From the NCBI GenBank assembly GCA_026413225.1, contig CM048553.1:111745190-111809189 (forward strand): DNA of 64,000 nucleotides, written 5' to 3'. The position numbers and the translations under genes were made by a program. Every line of letters starts with the position of its first letter. Positions within the stretch are counted from its first letter, which is position 1. The notes beneath the pieces are model-generated. The model saw nothing but the letters and a program-made list of their open reading frames with translations. It had not been told where the DNA came from and did no database searches. The DNA comes from Otis tarda (lineage: Eukaryota; Chordata; Aves; Otidiformes; Otididae). Positions 11,201-25,040 of this stretch are shown here, in pieces.

Positions 11201-14200
11201 AATATTTCATGCCTCTCTGCAGTCACACCACGTTTTTAGAGGAGGATTTATATAGGCTAGTTCATTTTTCTGATTCAGCCATTTGGACACTGAACAAATT
11301 TCTTCAGCTTCTGTAGTTTCTCCCTGGTTTCTCCCTGCTAGAAGGTGCTGCTCATGATTTGTCCTGTAAATTCTCCTTAAGGTTACAGCAGCTCAAAGGT
11401 GCAAAAACACACATAAAAGACAAGAAAAAAAAACAAACCTCTTTTTTCATCTGCCTTCCCCAATCTTGTGTTTTCCCTGGAAGATGATGGCATGTGGCTG
11501 TCCTTAATCTCAAAAACTATAACTCAAAATGTATGACTACAGCTTCTGGTGAGCAAAGCGAAATGGCAGCTCCCGGCCCGGGCTTCTGCAGCCTGTGAGA
11601 TTGCTCACCAAAAAATGCAAAACTATGGGGAGGAAGGAGGAAGGAGAATCCCTTTTAGATCATCTTTGTCACCCTTCCCCAAGGCAATTTCCTCCCGCTA
11701 TGCAGTTCCCAAAATTACCTTAGTGTAGAATGACGCTGGCAACCTCCTACAAATAACAGGATGAGGCTGTAATACTTTTATGTGCACAGACCTACTAAAG
11801 GAACAGGAATTCCTATATAAAAGTAAGGCTATCACGATCCAATTCATAAAACTGAACATGTAGCTTCTACCCAAAGTAGTTTACAGTCACATCAGACTTG
11901 GGCAGCAAATGATACGCTGCCTGCTTCTGAGCACAGCTGTAAGCTCCAGTGTTGTATGGTGACAAATCCTATCTTGTTTTGTTGTAGTATGAAATGCGAA
12001 GGAAACTATCTGATCATCTTTTGCAGTTCCTTTGATTCTCTGTTTATAATTTGAGAATTTCATAGGAGGCAGCAATTAAAGAAAAAAAGAGAAATTAAAC
12101 GAAAGAAGGAAGAAGATGAAGTAAAATGTAAGAGGCTGCACAAGAGTGTAATGGGGATAGGGCACAAAAAGGTGTTGGAGGTAAGAAGGTGTGGAAAGAG
12201 GAGGTGGTGAGCTTGGCGGTGTAAGGATGGGCAGCATCTTGCTCTGATCATATGCACAAGTCCTGTGAAACATCGTTATTCACACACTTGCCTTATTATA
12301 TTGTACTTCCTTGTACTTCATGTTCTCTATGAATTTCTGTTCGTTGGGGCTGAGGGGAAGGTGCTTGTTCTTCCTCAGGCTCCTGTATGTTGGGAAGAGT
12401 CTGGCTGTAAATGGTCCCATATTGAACCTTCTGAAGGGATGTGTGGTTGCAACAACAAATATACCAAGAAGCTTATTAAACTGGAACGAAGGAAAGTTTG
12501 TGTCTTATTTTGTACACAAAGTTTACAAAAAAAAATTATCTGTGTTTATTCTAGAAATTATTTTCAATAAATTATTCTCAAGAAATGTTTTGCATTGTGT
12601 CCCTTTCTGTGTCTAATTGTGTGATAATGAGACTGTGCAAACCATTTGTATTGAATTTCTTAGGGCTGGAATGAAATAAACTGGTGATAGCAGTGCTCTG
12701 GTTTGATAAGTTAAGCACTTATGATGAGCTAAGGACAACATCCTTAAAGTAGGTAAGTACTTCACTCCTACTCATTTTTATGGGAGTTAACAGCCCTCAA
12801 CTCCATGAAAACTAGAGATTAAGCACCCAAGATTTGTTTCAGTCAAACCTCTGCTGGATAACGTCACTGGATACCATCTGTGTGCATTTTGTGCCTCGCT
12901 TTATTGCCTTCTCTTGAAAATCTCAGGCAAGAATCAGTAGTTTAATTAAACAAAACCAGGTATTCTTTTGTTCAGACATGCTGGGTTAACACAATTCCAT
13001 GACTTGGACAGCAAAGTCCATGGAAAATAAAGAAGTACAGAAGTGTTTTCCATAGATGATGGCCTTGTTGATTGTTTCTTTCCGGTAGTGGGAGAGGTGG
13101 GTAGGTAGGTTTAAATACATGCCTCCTAACAAGCAATAGCCACGTAGTTAATTGCAATTAGTAGACAGTGAGGAATATTTAAATATATATTTAAACTTAC
13201 CACTGACATTTCCATTCTGCAGCATAATATCCTTTAGCTAAGTAAGTATTTATAAATATTGATAAATATTTAGATTTTAGAACATCTCAGAGATTTCAGC
13301 AGTATCTGTAAGTTATCTGAGATGAGTCCAGCTCAGTCTTCAATTTCCTTTTTCCCACCTGAGATCAAAACCTCCTGGTGACACCATTTCCTCTGATTCT
13401 TTCAGACATGTCCTACAGTTCAGCACCCTTCCTGCTGCAGGCTGTACGTATGAGCGTTCTTGATCAGCCACCGACTTGTATCCTCTTTCGTTTGTCTTTT
13501 TTTTTGTTAAAAGGAAATATCCATTGCCAAAAGAGGGTGTGTCTTTTAGATTGTTTTGGAAGAGCAACAGCTACAAGGATGATGGTTGAGGGAGAAGTTA
13601 AAAATGATGAACGTTGCTGGTGTGTTTCCTGTGTGGTGTACTGAAAACCAGCGGATCAAATGACGCTAATACTTTAGCTGAACAGCAAGACTGTATGCAG
13701 TAGTGTAAAATGAACTCATAGTTTCAGAATTTACTTAAGAGAACATATATGAAGAATTTATGTATAGCAGCATGTGTTCAAGAATGAACTCAGTCATGGC
13801 CTCAATTCAGGGCATCTGGCATTATTTACAGCATTCGCTTTTACTTTTAGGAATGCAGAATTTCAGGCTTGTAGAGTGTTATTTAAAAAATTTTTGTAAT
13901 GACAGTGAGAATTGAACTCAAATGTTAGGATGAACTCTGTCAGGGATTGTTAATACTCTGTGCCGGCTGGCGTTAGGCTTTTCTTTTTATTCCCTGTAGC
14001 TGTTTACAGAACAACACTGTGGGGTCATTACTGCTCTAGGATGAGAAATGATTAAGGAAGGAATCCTGTTGTTTTATATGTACCTGGCAGTGATGCTAGA
14101 GGATCTGAACAAAATCAGAGCTACGTTGTCTTCGGTGTTACACAGTTGCAAGATTTGTGCCAAGGCTAGGTCTCTGCAGAGAGTTCTGCCACTTCAGTTA

Positions 14201-17200
14201 TGCTGACAGTGTTGAAGCCAGAAAAAGATCCGTAGATACAGATGTGGTTATTGTGCACAAACCAGTATAGCCTATTTCAGTTTGGGAAGTGGTTAAACTC
14301 TGCCAGATGAAATTCCCGGTATTCCAGTAATAACAGCAGTCATATTGTAGGCCACCTGAGGTTGGGGTAGGGAGTTTTCGTCTTTTCTTTAACATCATGT
14401 AGCTCTTTCTGAAAGAAATGAAAAGCTTATGTTTGTCATCGTAATTTAAAAATGCATTGGCTATCCTTTATCTCCTTTCAAATTTAACTGTGGAGATTGA
14501 GGGCAATCTCTGCTGTGAGATGCTGCCTTACTTCATCTCAGTCTACACATTCAGTTTGAAGAGTTTTCTATTGTTACCAACAATAGGCCACTTGAAGGCA
14601 AACATTCAATTAAGAAGTCACACCAGCTTATTCCTACTGTTTTTCTGAAATTTGTAATTAATAAATAACACCGGAGAGGTTGTAGCTGCAGACATATTTT
14701 TAAACCACACTAGGGGAAAATAAATTGTCTGAAGGACATTAGGATGTTTCCTAATTGGAGGTCAAGGAAGTCACTGCAAATAGTACACTGCAGAATATTA
14801 CCATGAATTATGGGGACAGTTCTCTTTCATAGAAGACGACTGTATCCAGAGCATATAAAGTAAGCCAAATGTCTAGAACCATCAACTGTGTATGATTGAA
14901 GAGGTTTAGATTAGTTTTAGATAACTCACAAGAGCCACTTCACTGAGTGTATCCTGAGACAGCCAAAACTTCACTGCCTCATGCGTGAGTATTCCTTTTT
15001 GCCCTGAAAGAGTGGGAATGCTCCCAAGACCTTTATTCCTGAAAAGGTCTGATCAGTTTAATGGACTTTACAAGTTACAACAGTGAAACCCTGTCAAAGG
15101 AGGAATGTCTTATCATTGTTAGATTATGGGATGCATTTTGTTACATCAGTCTTCTCTTTAAAAAAACAAGGTGCAAAAATAATCTCTTCAACTGCTGTGC
15201 TTCATTTGTCTTCACATTTTTTTAAAAATATTGCAGCTTCTCATACATTTTGCTTTTTCATTCAAGCTCCAGTTCCTGGAATTCCAGCATGATTTGAGCA
15301 TTTCAGATTGTATTGCAAGAAAAGTTAGTTCTGGCATTCTTTTGCAGACAGTAATTTGAAAAACTGACTCAAAACCATCCTACAGACTCAGAACAAAAAA
15401 GCAAGCACGAAGAATTGTATACTTTTAAAATCTCATGAGTTTTAAGCCAGTGTCCTGATTTTTTTTTATTGCTAGAACTCTGCAGTAACTTACTGTCTTT
15501 ATCCAACTGCTTCTGACTTTCAGCAGTCCTCTGGAGTTGCTATTCAAATTATCTTAAAGCACTCTTTGCTATGTGGCATACTAAAAAACAACAAAGACTT
15601 TAAGTAAATTCTCTATCCAGTTATGGAATCAGAGTTCTTCACTCTTATATCTTTCAGTTCAGCCTTCCTTTACAACGACTTTATTCCATTTTCATTGTAT
15701 GTAAGCTTTCTCTGGTAAAGGTCATTTATCTGGGTTGAGTTATCGATGTGCAATTTATAGAATAGGTACTTACTGTAACTTAGAGTAAAAGACACTTTCC
15801 CTTCTTTTCCCTCAGTTCAGTCTGTGGTAACTAGGTATGTATATTTCAGCTACCCTCTAAATCTACAGACAGCGCTTCATGCCTGACTCATTTGTTGGTG
15901 ACTTGCAAAACTCTTCTGAGAAGAGTAAGTGTTCAGTCTTCATAATTGCTTCCAGGCTTTAGTGAGTCTAAGTGTGAAGAGCTCAGCTTAAAATTCAAGC
16001 CTAGATCCTTTGCATGGATATACTCTTTTGTTTTTAGGCAGTTAACAAAAAAAAAAAGGGGAAAAAAAAAAGACAGAAGTCCACAGCCAAACATTGCAAC
16101 ATAGGTTGGACACACATCCAGGGGTGGAAACAAAACAATCCTTTTCTGCAGACTGTCTCTAGGGTCTAGTCCTCTTTTGTAATTGACAAAAAATGGTTAT
16201 ACAAGATATTACACTGACAACAGAGCCTCGCTGCTGTCAAGGACGAGGTTGGCTTGGGCCTTTTGAAGGCAAGGGGCCTCTGCAGGTTCCACGCTCTACG
16301 TGAAGTACACACAGTACTTGTGAAAGGGAGCAAAAGCATTAAGTACAAAGTGGCTCAGTGCTTGTGCAGTGGGTGCTGCAGCTGAGATTGTTGACAATGC
16401 ACAAGTTAGCCATTTGTGGTTCTCAGATCACTAGAAAACTGGTCTGCAGTGTATTGGAAAAGTAGACAGTTTTTGTGAAACTAGGCAAAATACCAACAAA
16501 AACAATTTTTAATTTGCTTTTCCCACCAGACAATGCATTAGACTCTACAATAGAGGGAATCCATTTGTACAGAGTACATCTTGGCTGCTAGATCCTGGGA
16601 GCCATTTCAGACGGGAAGCCTGAATTCTGTCCCCCTGTGTCTGTGCTTTAAGGTGTTAGCATCTGATGTGGCTGCATGGACTTGCTGCTCCTGAAAAGAG
16701 AGACTTTTGGAACATTCAAAATTGTACACACATAAATGAATGATGGCTTCTACCTCTGGTCAAGCCATTTATCCAGTGTAGTAGAGGACCACAATTGAAA
16801 AAAGACAAGATCCATCCATAGCTGCTCTCTGGTAATTATTAGAACTTTTTGGTTCTTTTTCTGATATTTTAAACAAAGAAAAAGGGGAAAAGCATTTGGT
16901 TTTAAAAACTTAACTCTGACTGCAGGTTACTAAATGACAGTTAGATCATCCAAACCAGCCAGATTTTGCAGCTGAAACAGTCAATGATAAGCAGATCAAG
17001 TTTACTTGTCATCACCATCACACGACGGGTACGCAAATGAGTACTGAAAGAGAGCCACTGTATTGTGTTCTGAGGATGAAATTCCAATGGCTTGATTTTC
17101 AGTGGTACAGAATAGCCAGCAGCTCCCACAGAAGTCTACTGCATCACTGCCTACAGAAATGAATCCTATTTAATCATCTTTAATTTCCATCCTGGAGGAA

Positions 17201-17690
17201 TTTACAGCAGCAGACTTAACCTGAAGTTTAGGAAAGAAAAAAATTAATTATGTGAAGTGACATCCAGCACTTCACCTGCAAAGCCTTTTGGACACTTTCG
17301 GACCTTTTTGATCCTGAAGATTCTGGTTTTCCTTTTATATTATGAGAGGAAATGTACATTTACCACTCACAAATCTTTCTCAATCTTTATTAAATATATA
17401 GATATATATATGCAGAGGATTAGAAAACAGTTCTTTTTAAAAAAGGTAAGCTGACAGAGGAAATTAAGCAGATGAAAGCTTTAGATGTTATGGATTCTGA
17501 GATGGCATTATTTATTTTTTACCTAAGTGAACTGTAATGGGCTTTGACTACTTCTGTATCTCTCTCTCTGTGTAGTTGCTTTGTCAAAGTGTTCCAAGAG
17601 CAATAATGGGCATTGCCTAAAACCTCAGGAATGTTCTCACAAATTTACTTCTTTCCCAGGAACCAGGAGCACTGCTGGAAGGCCTGAAGT
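5261..17690. other. Intergenic DNA upstream of EMILIN2, no gene recognised
   Basis: No open frame here resembles a known protein, and none has splice sites with matching phase. It is AT-rich away from the CpG island, with short homopolymers (10,970; 16,048-16,069) and AT-rich palindromic stretches near 13,170-13,280. Distal EMILIN2 enhancers could lie here but cannot be identified from one sequence. Confidence 0.55.
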
Positions 17691-17692
17691 GA

Positions 17693-18448
17693 GATATACA
17701 GTCAGCGTGCATACAAAATATGGCAAATAGGTTCCAAAGACAAAGCAGACTTAAAAGTAATAGCTGTGATTTTGAAATTCAGAAACTTTCTGAAAGCTCA
17801 GAACAAAAGAACAAGGTAACAATTAATAAACTTGCCAATTTCCAAAGTTTTAACTGTATTGTAAATATTTTGCAAAAATGCATTTTAATGCAAAACACTG
17901 AACTGCTTTCTGCTTTGCCAACTCAAGAAAAAATCTCAGATTTCTTTCCAGTTCCTACCCCCCAGGAAGATGGAATATTTTTCATTATTACTTTTCACAT
18001 GCACTCTCTGCAGATACAGGAGAGTTTTTGAACAAAGGAAAGGCTCACATTTCAAGTAGTGCTGTGGAAAATGTTCCATATCATCAGGTCCTTGACACAT
18101 TACATAGATGTGTCAGCATGTCTTTATAAGGATCTGGAACAGTCAGTCTTGGCAGCAGAGCTAACCAGCAAACTCTTTGACCCCGAATTCCTCTATTTCG
18201 ATAAAGTTATCATGCATTTGACACAGGGTTGCTGTTACTCTCTTGCATACAGGAAACTTCCAAAAGAGAAACTGGGTAACACTTATTCAAGAGAAATTCA
18301 GTGTAAAGTGATAAGCCTGGACCCTAAAACACATTGCAAATATCCTTTGTTTTATGGCTATGCTAGTTTTCTTATCTGCTTAGTGCAAGAGGATCTAAAA
18401 TATGAAATAGCTTTGACAGATCACTTGAAAACATGGTTCTGCTATTGA
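17693..18448 (+). other. 252-codon frame interrupted by one TGA, unrecognised
   Basis: One plus-strand frame stays open from just after the TGA at 17,690-17,692 to the stop at 18,446-18,448, apart from a single TGA at 18,029-18,031. The ATG at 17,720 starts a 103-residue segment, and the second segment adds over 130 residues. I recognise no family, and composition is that of the surrounding AT-rich DNA (many Lys, Ser, Ile, Phe). It could be chance, a decayed gene or part of an old transposon. Confidence 0.2.
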
Positions 18449-21400
18449 GAAGATCCATCTGAAAAAGTAAAAAAAAAAGTGTCAAAATATACCGTTTGAT
18501 TCAACAACATGAAGCACAAACGAGGTTTGAATTTCCTTAGGAGCATCTTGAGTGCAAAAGTTGGAATATAAACAAATTTGAATAAATCATGTTAATTCCA
18601 GATAGTTCTGTTTGCCAAACTTCTAATAAAAGCATCCATATTCTGCTCTTTCTCCAAGCCTGGCAGAGACCCCTTTCAGTCCCTCAGGGAACACAAAAGA
18701 GTTCAAAAGTTCACTTGTTAGTTGCACTTCAACGTATTTGGTTAAAATAATGTTTCCAATCTTTCTTTACACCAGAAGTCATATATATTACCATTCTAAG
18801 ATAAAAGAAAGTAGAGCACTTCAGGAAAAAAAGTTCAACATGAACATTTTAAATATATTTATGGGAGCCAGTATATCAACATATAAGGAGCAACTTTTCT
18901 CCAGAGTACCTGACATTTTCTGTGTAAAGCACGTGAAGTGTATCTCCATGGTTATTCCTCTTTCTCCAAGCCCACTTAACTTAATTTTCTAGAAAATACT
19001 ACTTACACTTCTGAAATATTAACATAAAAAATGACTCGGACTTGCACAGCCTAGAACCCCTGTTCCCACACTGTGATTCAGTGGGTGGCTGAGTAACTGA
19101 TGATTAGATGGCTCTGGCGCTGAGAGCCACAAAAACCCCATGAGGAAGACAGGAAATCAAAAACAATCAGAATGTTTTCTTTCCCATAAGAAAAATAGCT
19201 TATTGGACCACTAAACCTTGTTTAAAATTGATTCTGTCTCTGTGATATTTCAGTGAGTCAGGGAAGTTATGTGATCACAAATGCAAGGAAAAGTGGCCCA
19301 TAAATCTTTTGGAACATTCGGCATAAGTAAGTTGAAAATCCATTGTATTGAGGTTTTGCAATGTATAATCACCAGAATTCTGAATCCACGCCTACCTGTC
19401 AAAGTCAGGAGTCTTGCTGGTGAAGTTGTCCATAAATCTACCACAATAACTCTGTCTTATGTTGATAGATGTGTCTGTCTCTCAGTTCAGCTTTCATGGG
19501 ATTTTATTTTCAGGAACTCCAGCAGTTTCTGGTTTTCTGCTCATCTTCTCTGTTGTTTTCAGCACCTAATTGTAAGGAACTCCTACCAGAGAGCTGAGTC
19601 TCTTGAGGGCTCTTGAAGTCATCTGTCAGTAGCCTTCATGGCTGGTTCATCTCTAACCCCAAGCTGCTTCAGTCTTGGGAACATCCAGCAACAGAGGCCT
19701 AACAAACAAACACTGAGATCTCCTTCTGGGAGATATGAGACTTCAGACCGAAATTTCAAAGCCATCAGTGTCTGATTCTTTACACCTTCTCCATTGCTTC
19801 CATCACCCTGCCACACACTCCTCCATCCCGACTTCTCTGAGGGCTCTTGCTTATATTCGAAATATCTTGGCACACGTGGGCGGCTAAGTTGGGTAGAGCA
19901 GAGAGATTCTACCAGCATCCCAAGCTGACTCTCAATCACAGTTAAGAGGAAAAAATAAAAACCCTTTTGGCTTTGTGCAGTGTGAGACAAGTATAGCCCT
20001 CCGACAGCACTTTTGGCCTCATGGTGTTTGCAGAGTAAGGAGGAGGGCAAGAATGGTCACATCTCATACAGGTTGGACCCTCTGATGCTGACTCCCAAAT
20101 GGGCTCAGTTCTGCAGGTAGATAAAATCTTCCTCCAGAGTCTGGCTGGATAAGTCAGTCTTGGCCTGACCACCCACTTTCAGAGGGACTTTTTTCCTTTC
20201 AAGCTGTGCATGACAATAAACTGCCTTTGGCATCTGAAGGCTCTCCACTCAGAATGTAATTACAAACTTCAAAATGGTGGTTAAAATGGCAATAAAGGAC
20301 ACGATTACTTGCAAGCTTGCACGTCTGTCTAACGACACACTGCAACAGCAACACACCATAACTTACTAATTGATCTAACCCATCCCCGTTTTTACTACAG
20401 TTGCAGCAGTTTGACTCAACCAGCCTTCTTGTGTACCTTCAGGTCAATTTAGGCATGGATGATGGAAGATAAAGTTGCTACACCGCAGGCAGCTCTCTGT
20501 AGTCAATTTATCTGCTGAAATTACCATTTATAACAGAAGCAGGCTCAATTGCAGCCTGTGAGGCTTCTCGCATGTGTACCAGTCTTCAGTGTGCTTCCAC
20601 TTCAGCAGCTCTGCTTTGATTTCCCCGTCACTGAGCTAGCTCTGGTATGCATTACTAAAACTACTCTCATGACTGCTTCTGCCAAAAGTCCCCAACATTA
20701 TGAGGACTTCTAACCATCCCTTCTCACTTTTCACAGGACATCCTCTGTCCTAGAATTGCCCCAGGACTCTGCTGAAGAAAAGAAGCTCTTGAGCAACTTG
20801 CAGAATGGCCTCCTCTATTGTTTCGGAAGAATTCTTTTCACTGCATTCCTCAGGCTGTCATGAATCTTGCACAACCAGCTCTTCCAGCTTGAGCAGAGTG
20901 GACCTGCAATCTGTATCTTCCAACACAGAAGTCGATATTATACATGGCTGTCCGCACATATGTGCTAAAAGATCCTCAGATTTAAAAAAAACCCAGATTC
21001 TTGAAAGTAAGACAAACCTTGCCTGCAGTCTTTAATCATGTACTAATTTTATGATACTGCCATTTAATTTCTCTACTATATTTTCGATCTAGTCATAAGA
21101 ACATGATAAAAGCAGGAGCTGTGTGCAATACGAAATACTTGTTTTCACTAACTGTTTACTGGAGAAAGTTAACATTTAGTTTTTTTGGGATCATTTCCAT
21201 TAAACAAAGTAGCAGCAACTTTTAATTCAATATTCCAGTTTTTTACTCAGTAACTTTTTAACCTAGCTTTTTTTTTTTTTTTTGTGAAAAAATGATGAAT
21301 GAGAGGTTCCCGTAGTTAGTTAATTGGTTCACCATTCTTCCAAACTTATACGTACATTGAGGTAAAATAATTTTCCTGTTCTATAAATGAGGTTTGAATG

Positions 21401-21620
21401 CAACAATTTGTGTATGTCTTGCATGACCATTGGTTTGCCAAAGTTATAGGATGAGGGATAAAAGGAAATGAGAGCCTACTAAATGTCCTTCAAGCAACTA
21501 GAACATCACATTCCTTTGCTAAAAAAAAGAGTGAATATTACATATGAATATATATACACAAAAACTTTAGGCAAAAATTATTGGACTATGTTATTAGATG
21601 AAAAAGAAAATTAAAAATAT
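18449..21620. other. Intergenic DNA, no gene recognised
   Basis: Scattered open frames, the longest on the minus strand at 19,619-20,050 (143 codons), show no recognisable domain. A T-rich run lies near 21,266-21,283. No tRNA, snRNA or repeat family was recognised. Confidence 0.5.
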
Positions 21621-21624
21621 ATTA

Positions 21625-22747
21625 TAGAATCATAGAATCATAGAATGGTTAGGGTTGGAAGGGACCTTCAAAGGTCATCTAGTCCAACTCCCTGCAAGAA
21701 GCAGGGACATCCCTGACTAGATCAGGTTGCTCACAGCCTCATCCAGCCTGGCCTTGAACGTTTCCAGGGATGGGGCTTCCACCACCTTTCTGGGCAACCT
21801 GTTCCAGTGTTCTATAACTCGCATCGTAAAAAAATTTTTCCTAATTTCCAATCTAAATCTACCCCCCTCTATTTTAAAACCATTACCCCTCGTCCTATTG
21901 CAACAGGCCCTACTGAACAGCCTTTCCCCATCTTTCTTGTAGGCCCCCTTGAGGTACTGGAAGACTGCTATAAGGTCTCCCGGGAGCCTCCTCTTCTCCA
22001 GGCTGAACGGCCCCAACTCTCTCAGCCTGTCCTCATAAGAGAGGTGCTCCAGCCCTTTTATCATCTTCGTGGCCCTCCTCTGGACCTTCTCCAACTGGTA
22101 CATGTCCTTCTTGTGTTGGGGACTCCAGAACTGGACACAGTACTCCAGGTGGGGTCTCACCAGGGCGGAGTAGAGGGGCAGAATCACCTCCCTCGACCTG
22201 CTGGCCACGCTCCTCTTGATGCAGCCCAGGATGCGGTTGGCCTTCTGGGCCGCAAGGGCGCATTGCCCGCTCATGTTAAGCTTCTCGCCCACCAGCACTC
22301 CCAAGTCCTTCTCCTCAGGGCTGCTCTCAATCCATTCTCCGCCCAGCCTGTATTTGTGCCTGGGATTGCCATGACCCAGGTGCAGGACCTTGCACTTGGC
22401 CTGGTTGAACTTCATGAGGTTGGCACGGGCCCACCTCTCCAGCCTGTCAAGGTCCCTCTGGATGGCATCCCTCCTTTCCAGCGTGTCAACGGCACCACAC
22501 AACTTGGTGTGGTGGGTGCACTCTATCCCACTGTCCATGTCGCCAACAAAGATGTTGAACAGGGCCGGGCCCAGCAAGGACCCCTGAGGGACGCCACTCG
22601 TGACTGGTCTCCACATGGACATTGAGCCGTTGACCACCACTCTCTGAGTGCGGCCATCCAGCCAACTCCTTATCCACCGAGTGGTCCGTCCATCAAACCC
22701 ATGTCTCTCCAGTTTAGAGAGAAGGATGTCATGCGGGACAGTGTCAT
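21625..22747 (-). mobile_element. CR1 LINE, 5'-truncated, reverse transcriptase C-terminal half
   Basis: Sense is on the minus strand. The 3' end at 21,625 shows the CR1 tail (three ATTCTATGA-type units), and the 5' truncation is at 22,747, within the [11 protein letters not shown] region. Codons 22,640-21,717 are open to the natural SNLI stop. The reading matches the 34.3-kb copy, but the reverse-transcriptase FADD motif is missing because of an in-frame 15-bp deletion at about 22,511. It lies in intergenic DNA. Confidence 0.95.
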
Positions 22748-24255
22748 ATTATAATTTGTTCTTGTGTAAGACTGGGAAACAAATAGTTCTGGTGTAAAAT
22801 ATTTTCAATTTTGGAAAATTGATGGAAAGCCTATTCTTTGTGGCCCATTTCTGTTGCAAAATACGTGTGTACCTGATTGTGTACATACAACAGGGACTAA
22901 ATACTGTAGTCATAAACAGCTAGCTGCTAGCATACTATAAAATAATTACACACGATTAATGAGTGGAGATTTCTTTAGAGCCCCATAAATACTTAGTCCT
23001 ATAAAAACTAGTGAGAGTTGTCAGAGCCCATTAACATACATTAAACATACAGTGAAAATTGTGGAATTAATATATTTGCAAATTGAAGATGCTTGTTGGT
23101 TGCCTCTAATATCTGTAATTTTTCCTTAATTTTACATATAGGTTGGTTTAAAATAAAATTGCATTGAATTAATTTACGTGCACACATTTTTAGTGTAAGT
23201 TTTGTTTGCTACAGCGGAGACTGCTCCATTCCTTTGAACCATTTCACTGCAGAGAAGACATGCAACAGAGGCAGAGATAAAGTATCTGTGCAGCTAAAGT
23301 ACATCTAGTCAACACAGTAGCTCTGTTACAATTTTATGCATTTTCATAGCCACAGTGAGTGTGGAAGAGCCTGTTTACAGAAATAACATAGAACAGTAGA
23401 GGAATTTTGTTTATGCATATACATACATATACATGGTTTTGTGTGTGTACGCACATGCACGTGTCTATACTTTTTATGAAACAGAAATGATCCCTGCTGC
23501 TGAAGCCTGGGGAGATGATCTGGTGTGGCAGGAATGTCAAAATCGCTGGATACACCCCTTCCAGCAACAGGCAGAAAGGGAGGCTAATAGCTACTTTATA
23601 CTGAAAGATACTGCTACCATCAGTAAAATGTGTTTTAATTCCTAGAGGATAAGCAAACAGACTTTTAAAAATGAAAACACTAAAATTAATTTAGGCTTCT
23701 CCTATACTGGACTGCATCCTGGCAGGTGAAAAGGAAGTGACTGCAGATATGTTCCGTGATGATTGCCTGAGTGGAAACCATTATATTTGCTGCATGCTAA
23801 TGAAATGCAGTCTTACCCGGCTTTGTTTCCTAAATACGAAAAAAAATTGAAGCAGAATTTATTGGGAGAAAACGTTGATGCATGAAGGCAGATGACATTT
23901 TAATTACCATTCTTTACTAATACTTTATTAAATGTCCATAAAATTACCCCACCACAACCCCCGCCACCTTAATAATCATTAAAATCTTTGATTAAGAATC
24001 CTTGTTCCACTGGCTGGGAAAAGAGATGAAAAAAAGACCTTTAAAAACAATGCTGACTCCTTGGCTGCTATCACATGGACAAAAAAAGAAAGTTAAAGAG
24101 AAGTACACTTGAGGAGCCAGAAAATACAAACTGTGATAAAGGAAGATGAAGGTATCAGTAGAAAATGACTGTTAGGATTAACAAAAGAAATGGAAAGTCT
24201 GAAGCAAAGTGGCTCCTAGGTCGGTGTAATCACCCAAACAATTAAGTTCTTCAAT
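22748..24255. other. Intergenic DNA between two CR1 copies
   Basis: AT-rich, with a low-complexity TA/CA/GT-rich stretch at 23,405-23,470. No coding region, RNA gene or further transposon was recognised. Confidence 0.5.
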
Positions 24256-24256
24256 T

Positions 24257-25040
24257 GAATCATAGAACGATTTGGGTTGGAAGGGACCTTTAAAGGTCAT
24301 CCAGTCCAACCCCCCTGCAAGGAGCAGGGACATCTCCAACCGGAGCAGGTTGCTCAGGGCCCCCTCCAACCTGGCCTTGAATGTTTCCGGGGATGGGGCA
24401 CCAACCACTTGTTCCAGTGTTCCGCCACCCTCATCATTCCTTTCATCTAGTCTGAATCTGCCCTCTTTCAGTTCAACACCATTACCCCTTGTCCTATCTC
24501 AACAGCCTGACTAAAAAGTCTGTCCCCATCTTTCTCAGAAGTTCCCTTTAGGTACTGAAAGGTCACTATAAGGTGTCCCTGGAGCCTTCTCTTCTCCGCG
24601 CTGAACAGCCCCAACTCTCTCAGCCTGTCCTCATAGGAGAGGTGCTCCAGCCCTCTGATCATCTTCATGGCCCTCCTCTGGACACTCTCCAGCTGGTCCA
24701 TGTCCTTCATATGTTGGGGACTCCAGAACCGGACACAGTACTCTAGGTGAGGTCTCATGAGAGCGGAGTAGAGGGGCAAAATCACCTCCCTTGACCTGCT
24801 GGCCACGCTGCTTTTGATGCAGCCCAGGATACAACTGGTCTTGTGGACTGTGAGCGCACATTGTCAGCTCATGTCTGGCTTTTCATTCACCAGTACCCCC
24901 AAGTCTTTCTTGGCAATCCCTTCATCCCACAGCCTGTGATCCTGTGATCCAACCCAGGTGCAGGACCTTGCAGTTGGCCTTGTTGAACCTCATGAGATTC
25001 ACATGGACTGACTACTTGAGCTTGTCCAGGTCCCTCCTAC
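24257..25040 (-). mobile_element. CR1 LINE, older truncated copy
   Basis: Sense is on the minus strand. It starts at 24,257 with a single diverged tail unit and continues through the conserved GGTTGGAAGGGACC block into the reverse-transcriptase C-terminal region (open part 24,806-24,468, with [20 protein letters not shown]). It breaks off near 25,040, before the FADD region. There are more substitutions and frameshifts than in the other large copies, so it is older. Confidence 0.9.

Noticed and set aside
19619-20050. 143-codon minus-strand frame
   Set aside because: No recognisable domain, no splice context and ordinary composition; treated as chance.
21807-22625. Plus-strand 272-codon frame opposite the CR1 reverse transcriptase
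   Set aside because: It is the antisense shadow of the CR1 coding strand. The equivalent shadows appear at 34,610-35,293 and 51,150-51,833.
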